The position numbers and the translations under genes are program-made. 64,000 bases of DNA from Cricetomys ansorgei (taxonomy: Eukaryota > Chordata > Mammalia > Rodentia > Nesomyidae): NCBI GenBank assembly GCA_026225945.1, contig JAMJFZ010002500.1, positions 2,040,501 through 2,104,500 of the forward strand. Reading direction: 5' to 3'. The notes under the pieces are model-generated. The model saw only the letters and a program-made list of their open reading frames with translations. It made no database searches and was not told the origin of the DNA. Every line of letters begins with the position of its first letter. Position 1 is the stretch's first letter. Below, piece by piece: positions 10,480-22,649 of the stretch.

Positions 10480-12039
10480 CACCCAGCATACAAAAAGGCA
10501 AAACTATCAAATACAATCAAATACAATATACATAACTTCATACAATTTAATTTATATAATAAACCTGGGAAAGAGAGAGCACTGCTAGTAATGTGCTTGA
10601 TGTGTAATTATAAGGACATGAGGTCAGTCCCAGAACTCATACAAACAGTTTGCAGATAAGGTTGCAGTGCATATAGTCTTAACATTGGGGTTGGGGACAC
10701 AGATCTCCTAGGCTTTCTGGTCAAACCAGTCTAGTTGAAGAGCCCTAGGTCCTGTGAAAAACCCTCTCCCCAAAAGAATACATACAACTCCTGAAGAATT
10801 ATGCCTAAGATTGATAACATTTTGGTTTAGTAAATTGTAGGTAAATGTGTACTGTGGTCATACTGGTCCAAAGAAGGTTTTATTTATTCCTCAAAAACAA
10901 AAGAAAACAGACAAATATGTAGTGGCTAATCTCTCTCTACCTTTGCCTAGAGAATAGGTTTATGGGAGTTGAGCCTTGGCACCAGATATGACAACTTTAG
11001 TGACACTAAACTGCTGAAGTTAGCTTCTTTTTTCTTTTTCTTTTTTACTAAAAGCTGACCAAATATTGAAGAGGCCCATAAAAGTAAGTCTTACATCAAT
11101 CAATTGATATTTCCTACTTCTTCCTCCCTCACCCCTGCAAAAGAGTAATAGAATCTCAAGGGAATCAACTCACAGTTTAACATAAATAATAAGATTCAAA
11201 TTTATTTATAATTAGCCACATCCAGCCATCCAGATAGTATTTTCTAACTAAAAGATAAATGACACAGACACCAGGTGTGAGAGAATAAAAGGACAGATGG
11301 GATTCTACATGCTTTGTTTATTAAACTCAATAAACAAACCATTTTTATATGTTCCTGAAATTCAGTTGACACACCCAAGCAAGCAAGATAAGATATTTCC
11401 TTAGAATATCTTTAATTCTTCTGTCATATGTCAATAGAAGAACACAGGATTGTAAATCCTATGTAAATTCCAACTTAGAAAATAATAGGAAATTAACATA
11501 TGGTCAATGTAAAGTTGACAGGATAATTTCTTTATCTTATCTCTTTTCTATGGATATTGTTTATGTGTCCTGATTCTAGAGAAATCTTATATTGAACAAT
11601 ATAATATTTATATTATGTTCAGTCTTACACAACATCCTCACTCATGGGGAAAGCCTCTTTTATAGCATTGGAACAGAGCAATAAGCTTCTTTTATGCCCA
11701 TATAACATTGAAGAACTCAGTTTATCTGCTTGGCATAGCCATTGTCAAGCCCCTCTAACACATTCATACCTAAGTGCTCCCTGTGCACCAGCAGGAATAA
11801 GCACTTAGCCCCACAGAACTCCTACTTGTTTGAGAGGATCAGGTAAAAAAGAGATCTTCATCTGAACAGAAAGCCAAGATCTGCCTGAGGTAAGAGTAGT
11901 GGCTTTTACAGGCAATTTGATAGGGCCAACTTTGCTGAGACAATGGATTAGTCCCAGAGAGCCATGTGCTCCCCTCAGAAGAAACATTTTCCTCTACCCC
12001 AGAGAGCTCATCAGAAACTGGCAAAATTTCTTACAACTT
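10480..12039. other. Intergenic stretch without recognisable gene
   Basis: AT-rich single-copy-looking DNA. A short SINE-like phrase (TCTCCTAGGCTTTCTGGTC, about 10705) may be a relic. No coding potential beyond short chance frames. Confidence 0.5.
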
Positions 12040-12980
12040 TTTCTTGTGGTGTCATTTTAAATTTATAGGAAAGTTACAGGAACAGTATCAAAAAATCTGC
12101 CCACATGCTATAATTATTTTGCTATGGTAAATGTATCTAATATAAATTTCAGTGTCAGTGGACGTTTACAGCAGTAGTGTGAACTTTATTCACAATGTTG
12201 TACAACCATCACACCCATTTCCACGACAATTCCCTCATCGAATGGAAAGCGTGTGCCTACTAAATACTGACTCTATTTCTCATTCTTTCCATCCTCTGAC
12301 AACCACTTTGCCTACTTTTTCTATTATCTGTCTCTATTTTCCTATTCTCAGATTTCACATAAATGTACCCTCAATTATCTGTGTGTTTTTGTGTATGACC
12401 AGCTTCATCAGGCAAATGATATTAAAGTCTTTTTAGACGAATGTTTTAATATGTAGATTTCTTTTCCTGAATGAGTTCTGTTGTACTGTGTCTATATACC
12501 GCATTTCTATCCATTCCTTCACTTATTGATGGATATTTGGGTTGTTTCCTCCTTTTGGCTCTTGTAGAGAAATATAATCAAGTTCTTTGTCCACCTTTCT
12601 GGTATTTGTGGGTGGGGGCAGAGAGAGAGGGAGAGAGAGAGGAAGAATTTTAAGAGGCTCTCATGTTTTGTGTATTCTGGGCGTTTAATTCAACATCAAA
12701 TAATAAGGTATATGACTATAGGTTGTCTTCATTCTTTTGGTGTTATCCATCGATATTTGAATTTTTAGCTTTCATGAAGCCCAGTGTATCTATTTTCTCT
12801 TATACAACCTGCACATTTGGTGCATATTCTGAAAATCACTGCCAAATATAGACTGCTAAAATTTTTTCCTGTGTCCAATTTTAAGAGTTGTACAGATTTG
12901 GCCTTTGATGCATTTGGAGTATATTTTTAATATGACTGCTTTGTCTGCTTTCCATTGACATAATTAGCAATCACTGACTA
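12040..12980 (-). mobile_element. Ancient LINE-1 fragment, antisense to the plus strand
   Basis: The plus strand carries reverse-complement L1 landmarks: CTATCCATTCCTTCACTTATTG, GATATTTGGGTTGTTTCCTCC, and later TTTGATGCATTTGGAGTAT. These fit the end of ORF2 and 3' UTR of an old mammalian L1 on the minus strand. No open frame remains. Confidence 0.75.
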
Positions 12981-12989
12981 ATTCATAAG

Positions 12990-14035
12990 AATAGAAGTTG
13001 ATTAAGCTTATGGCTCTGAAGCCAAGAAATCCAGGAGAGCATGGAGCTGGCCTCTGGGAGTCAGGGCATGGAGGCAGCATCATGTGGCAAGACGTAACCT
13101 TTGTTGAAAATCAATTGGCCATTTATGTCTCTTATTCTTTTCTTCTGTCCTGTGCACTTGTCTTTGTGCATCATGTATTTTTCACATGGGATCCATGAAT
13201 ATTGCTCTTTGGTCATGCTTGCTATATATGCCTTTCTATATTTTCTTTTCTCTCATCTTCTGTTCTATGCTTCCCACATTTCTACCCATGTTTGAGTTAC
13301 TAGACAAAGATGAAGATGTGACAGTTCTATACTCCTGAATATTTCAGCATGCATCCCTTTAAAGCAGGCATATTCTCTTACATTATGCATTTCAACAGCA
13401 GTCATCCATAAAGGGAAAAAAAACTGGTTATACAAATGAAAAATTTTCAGTTATTACAATGACTGTAGCCCTCTAAAGTTCAATGCTATTCAATAAAATC
13501 TCACTTTAGTACTTAACTTCTCATATAGAAAGAAATTAATTTCATCTAAATATCACTTGATTAATTTAACTTATGTCCTTGGAGAAACAATAGTGGACGA
13601 AATAATTGAGAAATACATATAATCATCCCATAATAACCCAAATGAGGATATTAGTGTTGTTGCAATAGCCTAATATGATGCAGATTTGTTTTTATAGTTC
13701 ACCAATTATTCTATTGTTGTTGAATAAAATACAAAATAAAATCCAATCTCTCCCATTGCGTGCTACTGCCATGGCATTTGAGCGTTCATTGCTTCACTTG
13801 GAAGAGTTATTCATTCTTTCCTTTTATCTCACCACATTGATATTTTCACAAGGATCTATTGGCCAGTTGTTCTGCAGAATGCCCCTTAGCTCACATTCAT
13901 CTGATGTGTCTCCTGACCAGACTCAAGCTCTGAGCATTTGACAGGAATTCTGATTCGGGAAATACATGTTTTCTATTTCCATTTTATGTGGGAAGCACTA
14001 TTTGGGGCACTGTAAATTAGCTGAAAATGTTCATA
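12990..14035. other. Intergenic stretch, nothing recognised
   Basis: AT-rich, only short frames, no splice-bounded coding pattern and no clear repeat family seen. Confidence 0.4.
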
Positions 14036-14039
14036 ATAA

Positions 14040-14250
14040 CAGACATATTTAATAATCTGCAATGGACAAGTTATCTTAGGTCACTTTGCTTAGGAATTTT
14101 ATGCTCTTGAGACAAATAAAAAGCAGATGACCTTCAACACTCTCATCTATAAAATGGAGGATAAGCATAGTGTGTATATCAAAGAGTTACTATAAAGACT
14201 AAATAGGTAATGCATGAAAATTCTCAACCCAGAGCCTAGTACTTACAAAT
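14040..14250 (+). repeat. MIR-type SINE remnant
   Basis: Order of landmarks fits MIR: CAAGTTATCTTAGGTCACTT, TCATCTATAAAATGGAGGAT, AGTTACTATAAAGACTAAAT, AACCCAGAGCCTAGTAC. Confidence 0.7.
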
Positions 14251-14259
14251 TTGTTGGTA

Positions 14260-17200
14260 CATCTTTGTCTTTGTATTTTAATAACATAATAATTTATTAT
14301 TTTTTGAATATTGTTTATTAAATGTGGTAGAACACCTGTCAAGTTAACTGAGACTCTGGGCTAAACTACAAAGAAAATAAAAAGAGAAAAAGAAAAAAAG
14401 AAAGGCCAATATGGGAAGGAATCTTCTGCTAATAGTTGCATTACAAGTACTACAAATTTTCAATTGTTATTATGCTTTTAAAATTAATGATCATCAAACT
14501 GGAATAAAGAATAACTTTCTGCACACATAATAGGGCACCTGCGTGTTCTAGGTTAGGCCATCTGTGAGAGATGCTTCGTTCTATCATAATTAAGTCTGTG
14601 TACCTGGCTGAGCCTCAGATGAACTGGGAAGAGCTTATGGCATTAAGGCTCTGGTTAGACTCAGAGCGGATTTGCTGAGCAGCTAATGAAACTTAAGCTT
14701 CTTTCTCATTTGCTCAGATCTTTTGTAAGAAACCATCTTTTCTCATTCCAGCTAAACATTTATTTCTTCTATTCAAAACCCAAATCCACTCCTTGTCAGC
14801 TGCCTGTAAAGGAACCAAAGTCAAATTCTGATCTGCCCATTTCACTTGATTAGAAAAAGAAAGATGCTATGTTTGGAATCTCATTTCAGGCTCTTGTCTC
14901 AGAATTCTGTGATGTGACATACAGCAAATAAAACATATTGGAATGAAAACAATGCCATTTAGAGCAATTTTTTGCTACTTGTCCTGTCACTCTCAGGGAG
15001 GAATAAAAAAAAAAAAAGTCTTTCCCATAATAAAATGCCTTTTACGGCCATTTTGTGCCACTATGCTGAGTGCAACCTGGGTCATTGTTTAGAGAGGGTT
15101 GAGTAAGCTAAGATATTATAAACTGCTCTGCAATGAGAAAGTGACTTAGATTATTATGGCCCTCTGGAAACAGAGATGACTTGGAGATAAGTCTGGCAAA
15201 GTAACAACCTGTGGAGAATATTACAATGGGTACTTGTAATGAAGCCAGAGACTTAAGAATCTGGGGAAGAGTTATCAGATGTTCACATAGGAAAAGTTTG
15301 TAGGATGGGGCTTTTATGTAAGATAACTCCATCTTTTCTACAAGTTCTGCTATTAAGACAAGGATCTGTGTGGAAGTGTTCATATATTGATACCCTTTAG
15401 TTTGTACAAGTAATGTGTGCTAATAAAAATAAATGAGATTTTGTAAGAATGGAAGGTATACAGCTTACTGTTACCTTGTAGCGTAAAAAGGAAATGGGCC
15501 GGGCTCCTCTTCTATGTTGGAAGATCAAGGAAAGACAATACATCCAGGAAGCAGAGGCAAAAGTGAGGAAGGGAACCACAAAATTAAAACAAAAAGCAGG
15601 CATAAAAGTAGAAAATTAGAGCGAATTTTCAAAAATTAGAGGAGGGCTTTAGACCACCCAATCAAATAGTAGGTTTCAATCAGCTTCAAGTAATTATATG
15701 TGGATCAAAGCATAGTCTGGTTCTAACAGACTTCTAGAATGAGAATATGTGAATCATCAGACACCAGACAACCAGGATATGCTTGGCAAATGTTGGGATA
15801 GCCTTCCCTGGAGTACTGGAGGATGCACCAGTGACCATTAACAGAATTAGCAAAGCGTCTCAGCTTGTTGTCTTCAACTTGTGTGTTTCTATTAATCCCC
15901 TTGGGGAAGAAAGGTAGGCACCCATGGAATAGAGAGACAGTGGGGCAATGGAAGTGTGTTATGCCAATAGCGAGGCATCTTTGGTTCAGGTACCAGCTCT
16001 AAAATAATTTTAATTGTATCTCTGAGAAGCAATTCATTCTAAACTCTTTACCCACAAATATTCAGACAGCTGTCTCTCCATGTTGGCAAGCCTCTCAGGA
16101 GTGAGCCCTTCAATTTCTCTTTGTACAGGACACCACATTTTCTCTGTTTTATTTTGCTTTAGGTAGGTGGCCTGTTTAGTTCTCAGTCATCAGTGGTCCT
16201 TTTATTCATACTTATGCCTTACTGCCTGCATTTAATGGCCTCATTTCCATTACAACTCATAAAGTATCGTTTCTTTTCCATAAAATTGTCCTTATTGCCC
16301 TTAACATGATTTCTTCCCTCTACTTTTCGTTCTCCTGGGTCTTCCTGATTTTTCATCCTAATTAGGCTTAAGTATAAGTTCCTGTTCTCGCCAATCTCCA
16401 TTAACACACTAAACTTTGGAGATAACAACTTCTCTCACATAGCCAGAAATCCTACTCAACCTTTTGTTTCAAGGGAGTTCTCACTGATGAAAGTGGGCAA
16501 TAACAGTAACAGTGAGGGGGGAGTAATAAGCATCAGAGGCTACCCAGAATGAAGTTGGTGTAAGCTCGAAAGCACAATGCTGGTGTTTTCCCATTTGTAA
16601 GAGCAAAATTTGCAGGAATTACTGATTAAACAATCATTTCCCACTCAGCTTCACAATTAAGATAAAGCAGCCCCATTGTTTGAAAGAACTGATTTAATTT
16701 CACTGGGAATTTCCTTCTGCTTGTTTATATTGGTAAGAAGAAGCAGGTGTTACATACTGGTAGTAAAAGATAGATGGCAAGCTTAGCAGATAGGCATCTT
16801 AGCTTTAATACCACTAGAAAAGAGCCCGTTTTGTTATTTTCCTTTAAAGTTGCATACTTTAAGTTTGATATTTTTTTCCCAAAGTGAATTGTGTTTCTTA
16901 AGTAACTCTGGATCCCATTTTTAAAAGGAAAACTTCCAAACAAATGTTACCAAACTTAACTGGAGTAGTTCTGAGCAAAAACAGTGAAAATTGACATCTT
17001 TTTAGCCTACTTTAAAAGTATCATATCTTAGGATATTTGGAGTATAGGCAAAGATTTAGTGGTCTTCACTAAGCAAAGCTTGTGGGCGCTGGGGTTAGAG
17101 GCAAAGCTTAGAATGATTACTGTAAAGGCTCATATGAGTCTTTGCTCAAAGGGAGTGTGCCCTCTATCCAGAACCTCAGTGTTGGACTCGGAATCTTTTC

Positions 17201-18440
17201 AGGTATAATTTAGAGAAGGATCTAACAGAGAAATTTATGCTACATTAAGGTGGTGACTAAGCCTAAGGTGTGGACATGAGTCCTCTTACAGGACAGAAAA
17301 TTGGATATAGATGCACACAGGAAGAAGAGCATGTGGAGCCAAGGATAGAGATTTCTGCTATGCTTCATGCAGGAACCTCATCCGGGATATTCTGTGGAAG
17401 TGAGGCCAAGGAAGTACACTGATTTCAGCTTCTCACTTGTAGGCCCATGAGAGAGTAAATTCTGTCATCTCAAGCCGCCGAATTATGATAACTTGTTATC
17501 ATCAGTTCAGAAAATGAATAGACTTTCTTGGTAGAGTGTTCTACCAACAGCTTTCCAGGGATGGACTAGAACTGAGTGAAGAGCCCAGAACTTCACCGGC
17601 GGTTTGAGTTTATCTAGGGTTGGTCTCAGACATGCAGGCTCTGGGAGAATTTCTGTTTGGTTTACAAAGCTTATGCAGTGAGGTTGGCTGAGACATTCTC
17701 CTGTCGCCTCGCTCTCCGTGATATGCTCAGAGCAGGTGCATCAGCTCGTGTCAAGCGGCGTATGCAGAGCCTTCTGAGAAAACAAGGGCCACAAGGTTAG
17801 TAACTATATGATTTTTGAACAAGATAAATGTTCCTAGTAAATCTGGCCTAGTGTCTGCTCCTCTTTTACAGCCCTTCACCAGATTCGGAAGTTTGGATTC
17901 CTCCCAACTTGAGTAGCCAACAAAAATGCCAAGCCTTGAGTCCTGGTGATCACCAGAAACTCCCTAGGGATAGCTATATCACAGAGTTTAATTTAATTGT
18001 CTGACTTTAATTGGGCATTTTATATGATCCCATTTTACCTTCTCTGTTAACCTACCAACTATGTTTTTGCTACAAATGTTTTAGTGGTTTAATGAAAGCC
18101 AATAGAGTTTGCAACATATGTGCTTACTAGTCTAAGTCCAAATGACACTATGCCATTGCATACCCAGTGTGGTACCTGACAGTTTAAATATCGCTAATTT
18201 CTCTTTTCTATCTTTAGACATTGCTGTTACGTATTTCAGTAATATACTACAGTCACCTATTACGTATACCACTATTATTACATTAAATAATTACCTTTCA
18301 GATAACTTAGAAATAGGGAGGAGTTTAGCTTATATTCCTTTTTTCCTTTTCAGCTTCCTTTCTTATTTGCATTCCAATTCACAATTTCCCTCACACCTGA
18401 AGAGATTCTTTTAAAATTATTTTCAAGCTTAATTTCCTGT
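14260..18440. other. Intergenic stretch, nothing recognised as gene
   Basis: Mostly unique-looking, AT-rich DNA with two poly-A tracts. A slightly CpG-richer patch near 17600-17770 has no supportable exon. Frames up to about 90 codons look like chance. Confidence 0.45.
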
Positions 18441-18441
18441 T

Positions 18442-18443
<2 letters not shown>

Positions 18444-18493
<50 letters not shown>

Positions 18494-18780
18494 TATGCAT
18501 AATATATGCACATGCAGGAGATGCAAGCACTTCTGCACTCTGTTCTCCTACTCTGCCACTCTCCACCTTATCTCCTTGAGACAAAGTCTCTCACTGAACC
18601 TGGAGCTTAAGGGACTGGTTTAGCAGGAAAGTCCCAGATCTCCCTGTCTCTGCCTCTCAGCATGAGGTCACAGGTATGAATGCTGCCATGCTCAGCCTTG
18701 TACATGGATATTGGGATCAACCCCAGGTCCTCATGTTTGCAGAGCAAGCACTGGTGTTCATTGACCCATTTCCCAGCCCC
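18444..18780 (-). repeat. Rodent interspersed repeat with (TG)n tract
   Basis: Begins with about 48 bp of (TG)n and ends GTTCATTGACCCATTTCCCAGCCCC. The phrases TCACTGAACCTGGAGCT and CAGGTCCTCATGTTTGCAGAGCAAGCAC are common in rodent dispersed repeats. The minus strand is judged sense from the terminal GGGGCTGGGAAA. Family name not certain. Confidence 0.6.
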
Positions 18781-18954
18781 TACACATTTGTTTTTTGGAA
18801 GCCTACTCTTTACTGAGGGAAAACAGAGATGGAGTGGATCTCAGGGAGAGGGAACGTGGAGAGGACTTGGGAGGAGTGGAGGAAGGGAAAATTTATGGTG
18901 GGTACCTATTATTTGAAAGAAGAATTTATTTTCAATTTTTTAAAAAGGGAGAAG

Positions 18955-19128
18955 CAGGGCGGTTGTGGCACATGCCTTTAATCCTAGCACTCGGGAGGCA
19001 GAGGCAGGCAGATCTCTGTGAGTTCGAGGTCAGCCTGGTCTACAAAATGAGTTCCAGGACAGCCAGGGTTACAACAGAGAAACCCTGTCTCAAAAAACCA
19101 AGGGAAAAAAAGAAAAGAAAAAAGAAAA
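18955..19128 (+). repeat. B1 SINE
   Basis: Near-consensus B1: GCACATGCCTTTAATCCTAG, GGGAGGCAGAGGCAGGCAGA, GTTCGAGGTCAGCCTGGTCT and CCCTGTCTCAAAAAACC, then an A-rich tail. Low divergence suggests a younger copy than those at 1 kb and 5.2 kb. Confidence 0.95.
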
Positions 19129-19859
19129 CTTTTATCTTTAAAGTGTATTTTTGCTATAGGTAGGTAGCTTTTTTATTTCAGAACTTTAAATAATTTGTTT
19201 GATTCCCTTCTTTTTATGGTCCCTGACAAAGGTCAGCTTTAATCTTTATCATTTCTCCCCCAAAATTTCTCCTTGTTTTTGGGGTTCTGCAGGTTGAATT
19301 ACACGCTTGCTTCCTTGTTCTTTCACATACATTGTGACTTTTGGGTGGATGCTTGAGATGGTATAGTAGAAACTGGAATGAGCTCACATTGACTGTACGG
19401 TTTGTATTAGTCTAACTAGAAGTTGGACCATGTCGGTTGTCAAGTTCATCTGTTGTCCAGCTGTTTCCTATGCTACCCTGTGATTCCCTATGTATTTCTC
19501 TTCAGAGATAGTGTAGGCCTTGCATTTCTTTCAGCTGTGACCCACTATTACCTTGGAAGCTTGTTGATCCAGTGGTAAGGTATGGAGGCAAGGCACATTT
19601 AAAGTAATATTTGTCCTTGGTGAGACTGTGTTCCTGCCATGTGACCTTCATAGGTGTGTCTGACCCTCTCATTCATTCCTTGTGAAACAGAAACACTGGA
19701 AAGGTCTTAAGTTTGAGAAGTGTTCTTCCTCCCATGGGTTGAGGTCTCAGTAAATGACCTTCCATTTCACATAACAGACGATTGCTATAAAGACCATTGA
19801 GTCTGAATTTTACAACAGCTTCTCTTCTTTGTATTAGTCTAAAAGTTATTTTGCAATAA

Positions 19860-20098
19860 TTTTTGTTTGAAAAATTTATTTTCATGAAACATATCTTGAT
19901 CATATTTTCCCTTCCCCCAACTCCTCCCTGATCTTCCTACCTTCCTACCCCATCAACATCACATTCTCTCTGTGTGTGTTTCTCTCTGTCTCTCTCTCTA
20001 CCTCTCTCTCAAACAAAAATTCCCAAAACCAAAAACCAAAAATTAAAACAAACAGAAAACCATAAGATAAAACAAAACAAAAGTGTGCATGTGCATTG

Positions 20099-20130
<32 letters not shown>

Positions 20131-21470
20131 TAGTCCATTTTGTGTTTGCCAATTACTCCTGAGCATGAGATCTGTTCTTGAGTGTGGTTGATAATGCGCA
20201 CTCTATTGGAGAAAACTGATTTATGCTTTCCCGGTAGTATCAATTATAAATAGCCTCTTGGTTAGAGGTGGAAATTTGTGCCCACTTTCCTTCCTCAGTG
20301 CTGGGATTTTGTCTGGCAAAAACCTGTGCAGGTCTATGCCATGGTCTCTTTGATTTCATATATGTAGCAGTTCTGTTGTTTCTGGAAGAGGTTCTTTCCT
20401 TGGAGTTCCCCTCCACTTTATGATCTTACAATTTTTTCATCTTCTTTTCCACATAGATCCCTGAGCCTTGGGTGGGGAGGAGGTGATAGACTTTCAAATC
20501 AGGGGTGATTGCTCCAGAGCATTCACACTCTCTGCACATTGGCCTCTTGTGGATGTTCATGTTAATTACCGGTAATCTACTGTAAGAAGAAGCTTCACTG
20601 ATGAGAGTTGAGGGATGCTTTGATCTTTGGGTACAGAAATATGTCATTAATACTCATTTTAATGAAATGCTCCTTTATCATAATAATAATACGCTTTGCT
20701 CTGGGTCTATGACCTGTCTAGTCTCATACACTTGGGCATGTTAGCAGTGTCAGGTAATCTCTTGAGTATCACTCTTTTTGTTCAGGAAACTTTTTTTAGT
20801 ATAACTAAATAAAATATAATAAGGTAAAATAAAAGTTATCACATCTAAATTGGACAAGACAAACCAACAGAAGGAAAGGAGCCCAGGAGAAGAAGAATTA
20901 GAGACACACTCATTCATACACTCAGGAATCCCATAAAAACACTGTTAAGCTGGAAGCTGTCATGTACACACAGAAGACCCGATACAGACTGGCGCAGGCC
21001 CTGTGCACGCTGCCTCAGTCTCCGCGAGCTCACATGAGCTTTGCATTCACGCTGACTTAGATGACTGGGCTTTGTTTTTGATGTCCTCTATCCCCGCTGG
21101 CTCTTGCATCCTTTCCACTGCCTCTCCCACGGGGTTCTGTACTTTAGCTATCATGGTATTTTATGCTTCCATGTGAATTTTAATACTTTCCTATATTTCT
21201 GTGAAGAGTGTCGTGGGGGGGCTATACTGCATCTGTAAATTGCTTTTAGTAAAATGATAATTTTCACAGTATTAATTCTACCAATGCATGGTCATTGGAG
21301 GTCTTTGCATGTTCTCATGTCCTCCTTGAGTTCTTTCATTGGAGATTTGAAGTTTTCACTGTAGAGGTCTTTCATCCAGTTGGTTATGCTTATTCCTAGA
21401 TGTTTTTATTTTAATTTTGTGTCAGTTGGGAATTGGATTGTTTCCATGATTTCTTCTCTCGTTGTGGTTG
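19860..21470 (-). mobile_element. LINE-1 3' end (3' UTR and ORF2 part), antisense
   Basis: The plus strand shows reverse-complement L1 3' UTR pieces (ATCATATTTTCCCTTCCCCC, GGCTCTTGCATCCTTTCCACTG) and then antisense ORF2 (TTTCATCCAGTTGGTTATGC, GATATTCATGTATAGACAAT). A (CA)n run lies at 20099-20129. It is probably more than one piece; boundaries are approximate. Confidence 0.65.
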
Positions 21471-21479
21471 ATATTCATG

Positions 21480-21960
21480 TATAGACAATCTGGAGTAAGG
21501 GATGAAATCATTCGAGAGAGGGGGATAGTAGAACACAGGTGCTGTAAACGGCCGGGGTGGGGCGGAAAGAAACAGAGGCAAGAGACTTGCCTGGGGAAGG
21601 GGTGGGAGGGTAATTCAGAGGGATACAGCATCTAAGGAACCTGATCAACGCAAAGGCAAATACTGTGTGTTCTCATTTATATGTGGAAGTTCTAAATAAT
21701 CAATGTCTTGTTTAAATAATAAACAGAAGCAGAGAAAAAAAGAACAGCGGTTATCAGAACCTGGGCAACGAAGCCATGGGAAGATGTTGGTCAAAAAGAA
21801 CAATAATTTACTTAGAAAGGAGAAACAATTAAAAATATTTGAGAGGATGGACAGTTTAATGTGCTCATTTGCCCCACATTGCATATATCTATCACAGTGT
21901 CATTTTGTATCATGAATGTACAATTGCACAGTACCAATATCCAATACAAACTAATGAAAA
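21480..21960 (+). mobile_element. Ancient LINE-1 3' end, sense
   Basis: TTCTCATTTATATGTGGAAG, GGTTATCAGAACCTGGGCAA and the terminal-type CACAGTGTCATTTTGTATCATG resemble old L1 3' sequence on the plus strand, abutting an antisense L1 piece. Diverged, with no intact frame. Confidence 0.55.
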
Positions 21961-22389
21961 TGAGCAATACGTAATCCCTGTATGATCAGAATTTGCTAAG
22001 GATTTGAGGCCAAATACACAAAATGACACAGCTCTGATGTGCAGACTTTATAGATAGAAGGGCAAAGTAAAAGGTACTTGTGGAAACACACAGAAATATG
22101 TAGTCTAGTATAGGAAGCCAAGAAAAGCTATTGTGGGACATAGTACTCCAGCGGAGAAGTATATGAAAAGAGGAAATTTATCAGCATGGTAGTTGCAATG
22201 GGCCACTGTTACATGACAAAGGGCTAATGTGAACAAAATCCCAGAAAGATACAGTGATGTTTGGGAAACAAAGCTGTCTGTGTTGAGTCCTAAGCAGAAA
22301 ATAGCAGCCTGTAGTGCGTAGGATGCTGAGCAGGGGGAAGGGCCAGTATAAATACAGAAGGCTAATGCCTCACCATGTGCAGGGTCCAG

Positions 22390-22640
22390 TGTATTAAGAC
22401 ATATTAGTCATGTCAATAAGTGTGAACTTTATCCTAGTTGCCTGTGAAAAGAGACACTGGAAGCTTTCAACCATGGAAATGACATGATGCAGCTGGCATT
22501 TTGTAAATATCACTCTGGTAACAGTTGGACAAAGAAGCTTAACCCCTGACACGAAATGACTTGTTATTGAGCTGTTCCAGAAATCCAAGTATGAGACGAT
22601 GCAGTGATAAGAAAGAAGAAAACAGAAAGGACCAGGAAAC
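22390..22640. repeat. Possible ancient mammalian repeat (class uncertain)
   Basis: The phrase series GTGAACTTTATCCTAGTTGC, GAAATGACATGATGCAGC, AAATATCACTCTGGTAACA follows a widely dispersed old mammalian repeat pattern. The family is not identified with confidence. Confidence 0.35.
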
Positions 22641-22649
22641 ATTTAGGAA

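Noticed and set aside
17600..17790. CpG-richer patch with a possible splice donor
   Set aside because: No frame, acceptor or family similarity supports an exon.
18350..18538. Frames rich in His-Thr or Cys-Val (also near 9958, 19945, 26667, 34761, 50594)
   Set aside because: They are translations of CA/TG microsatellites.
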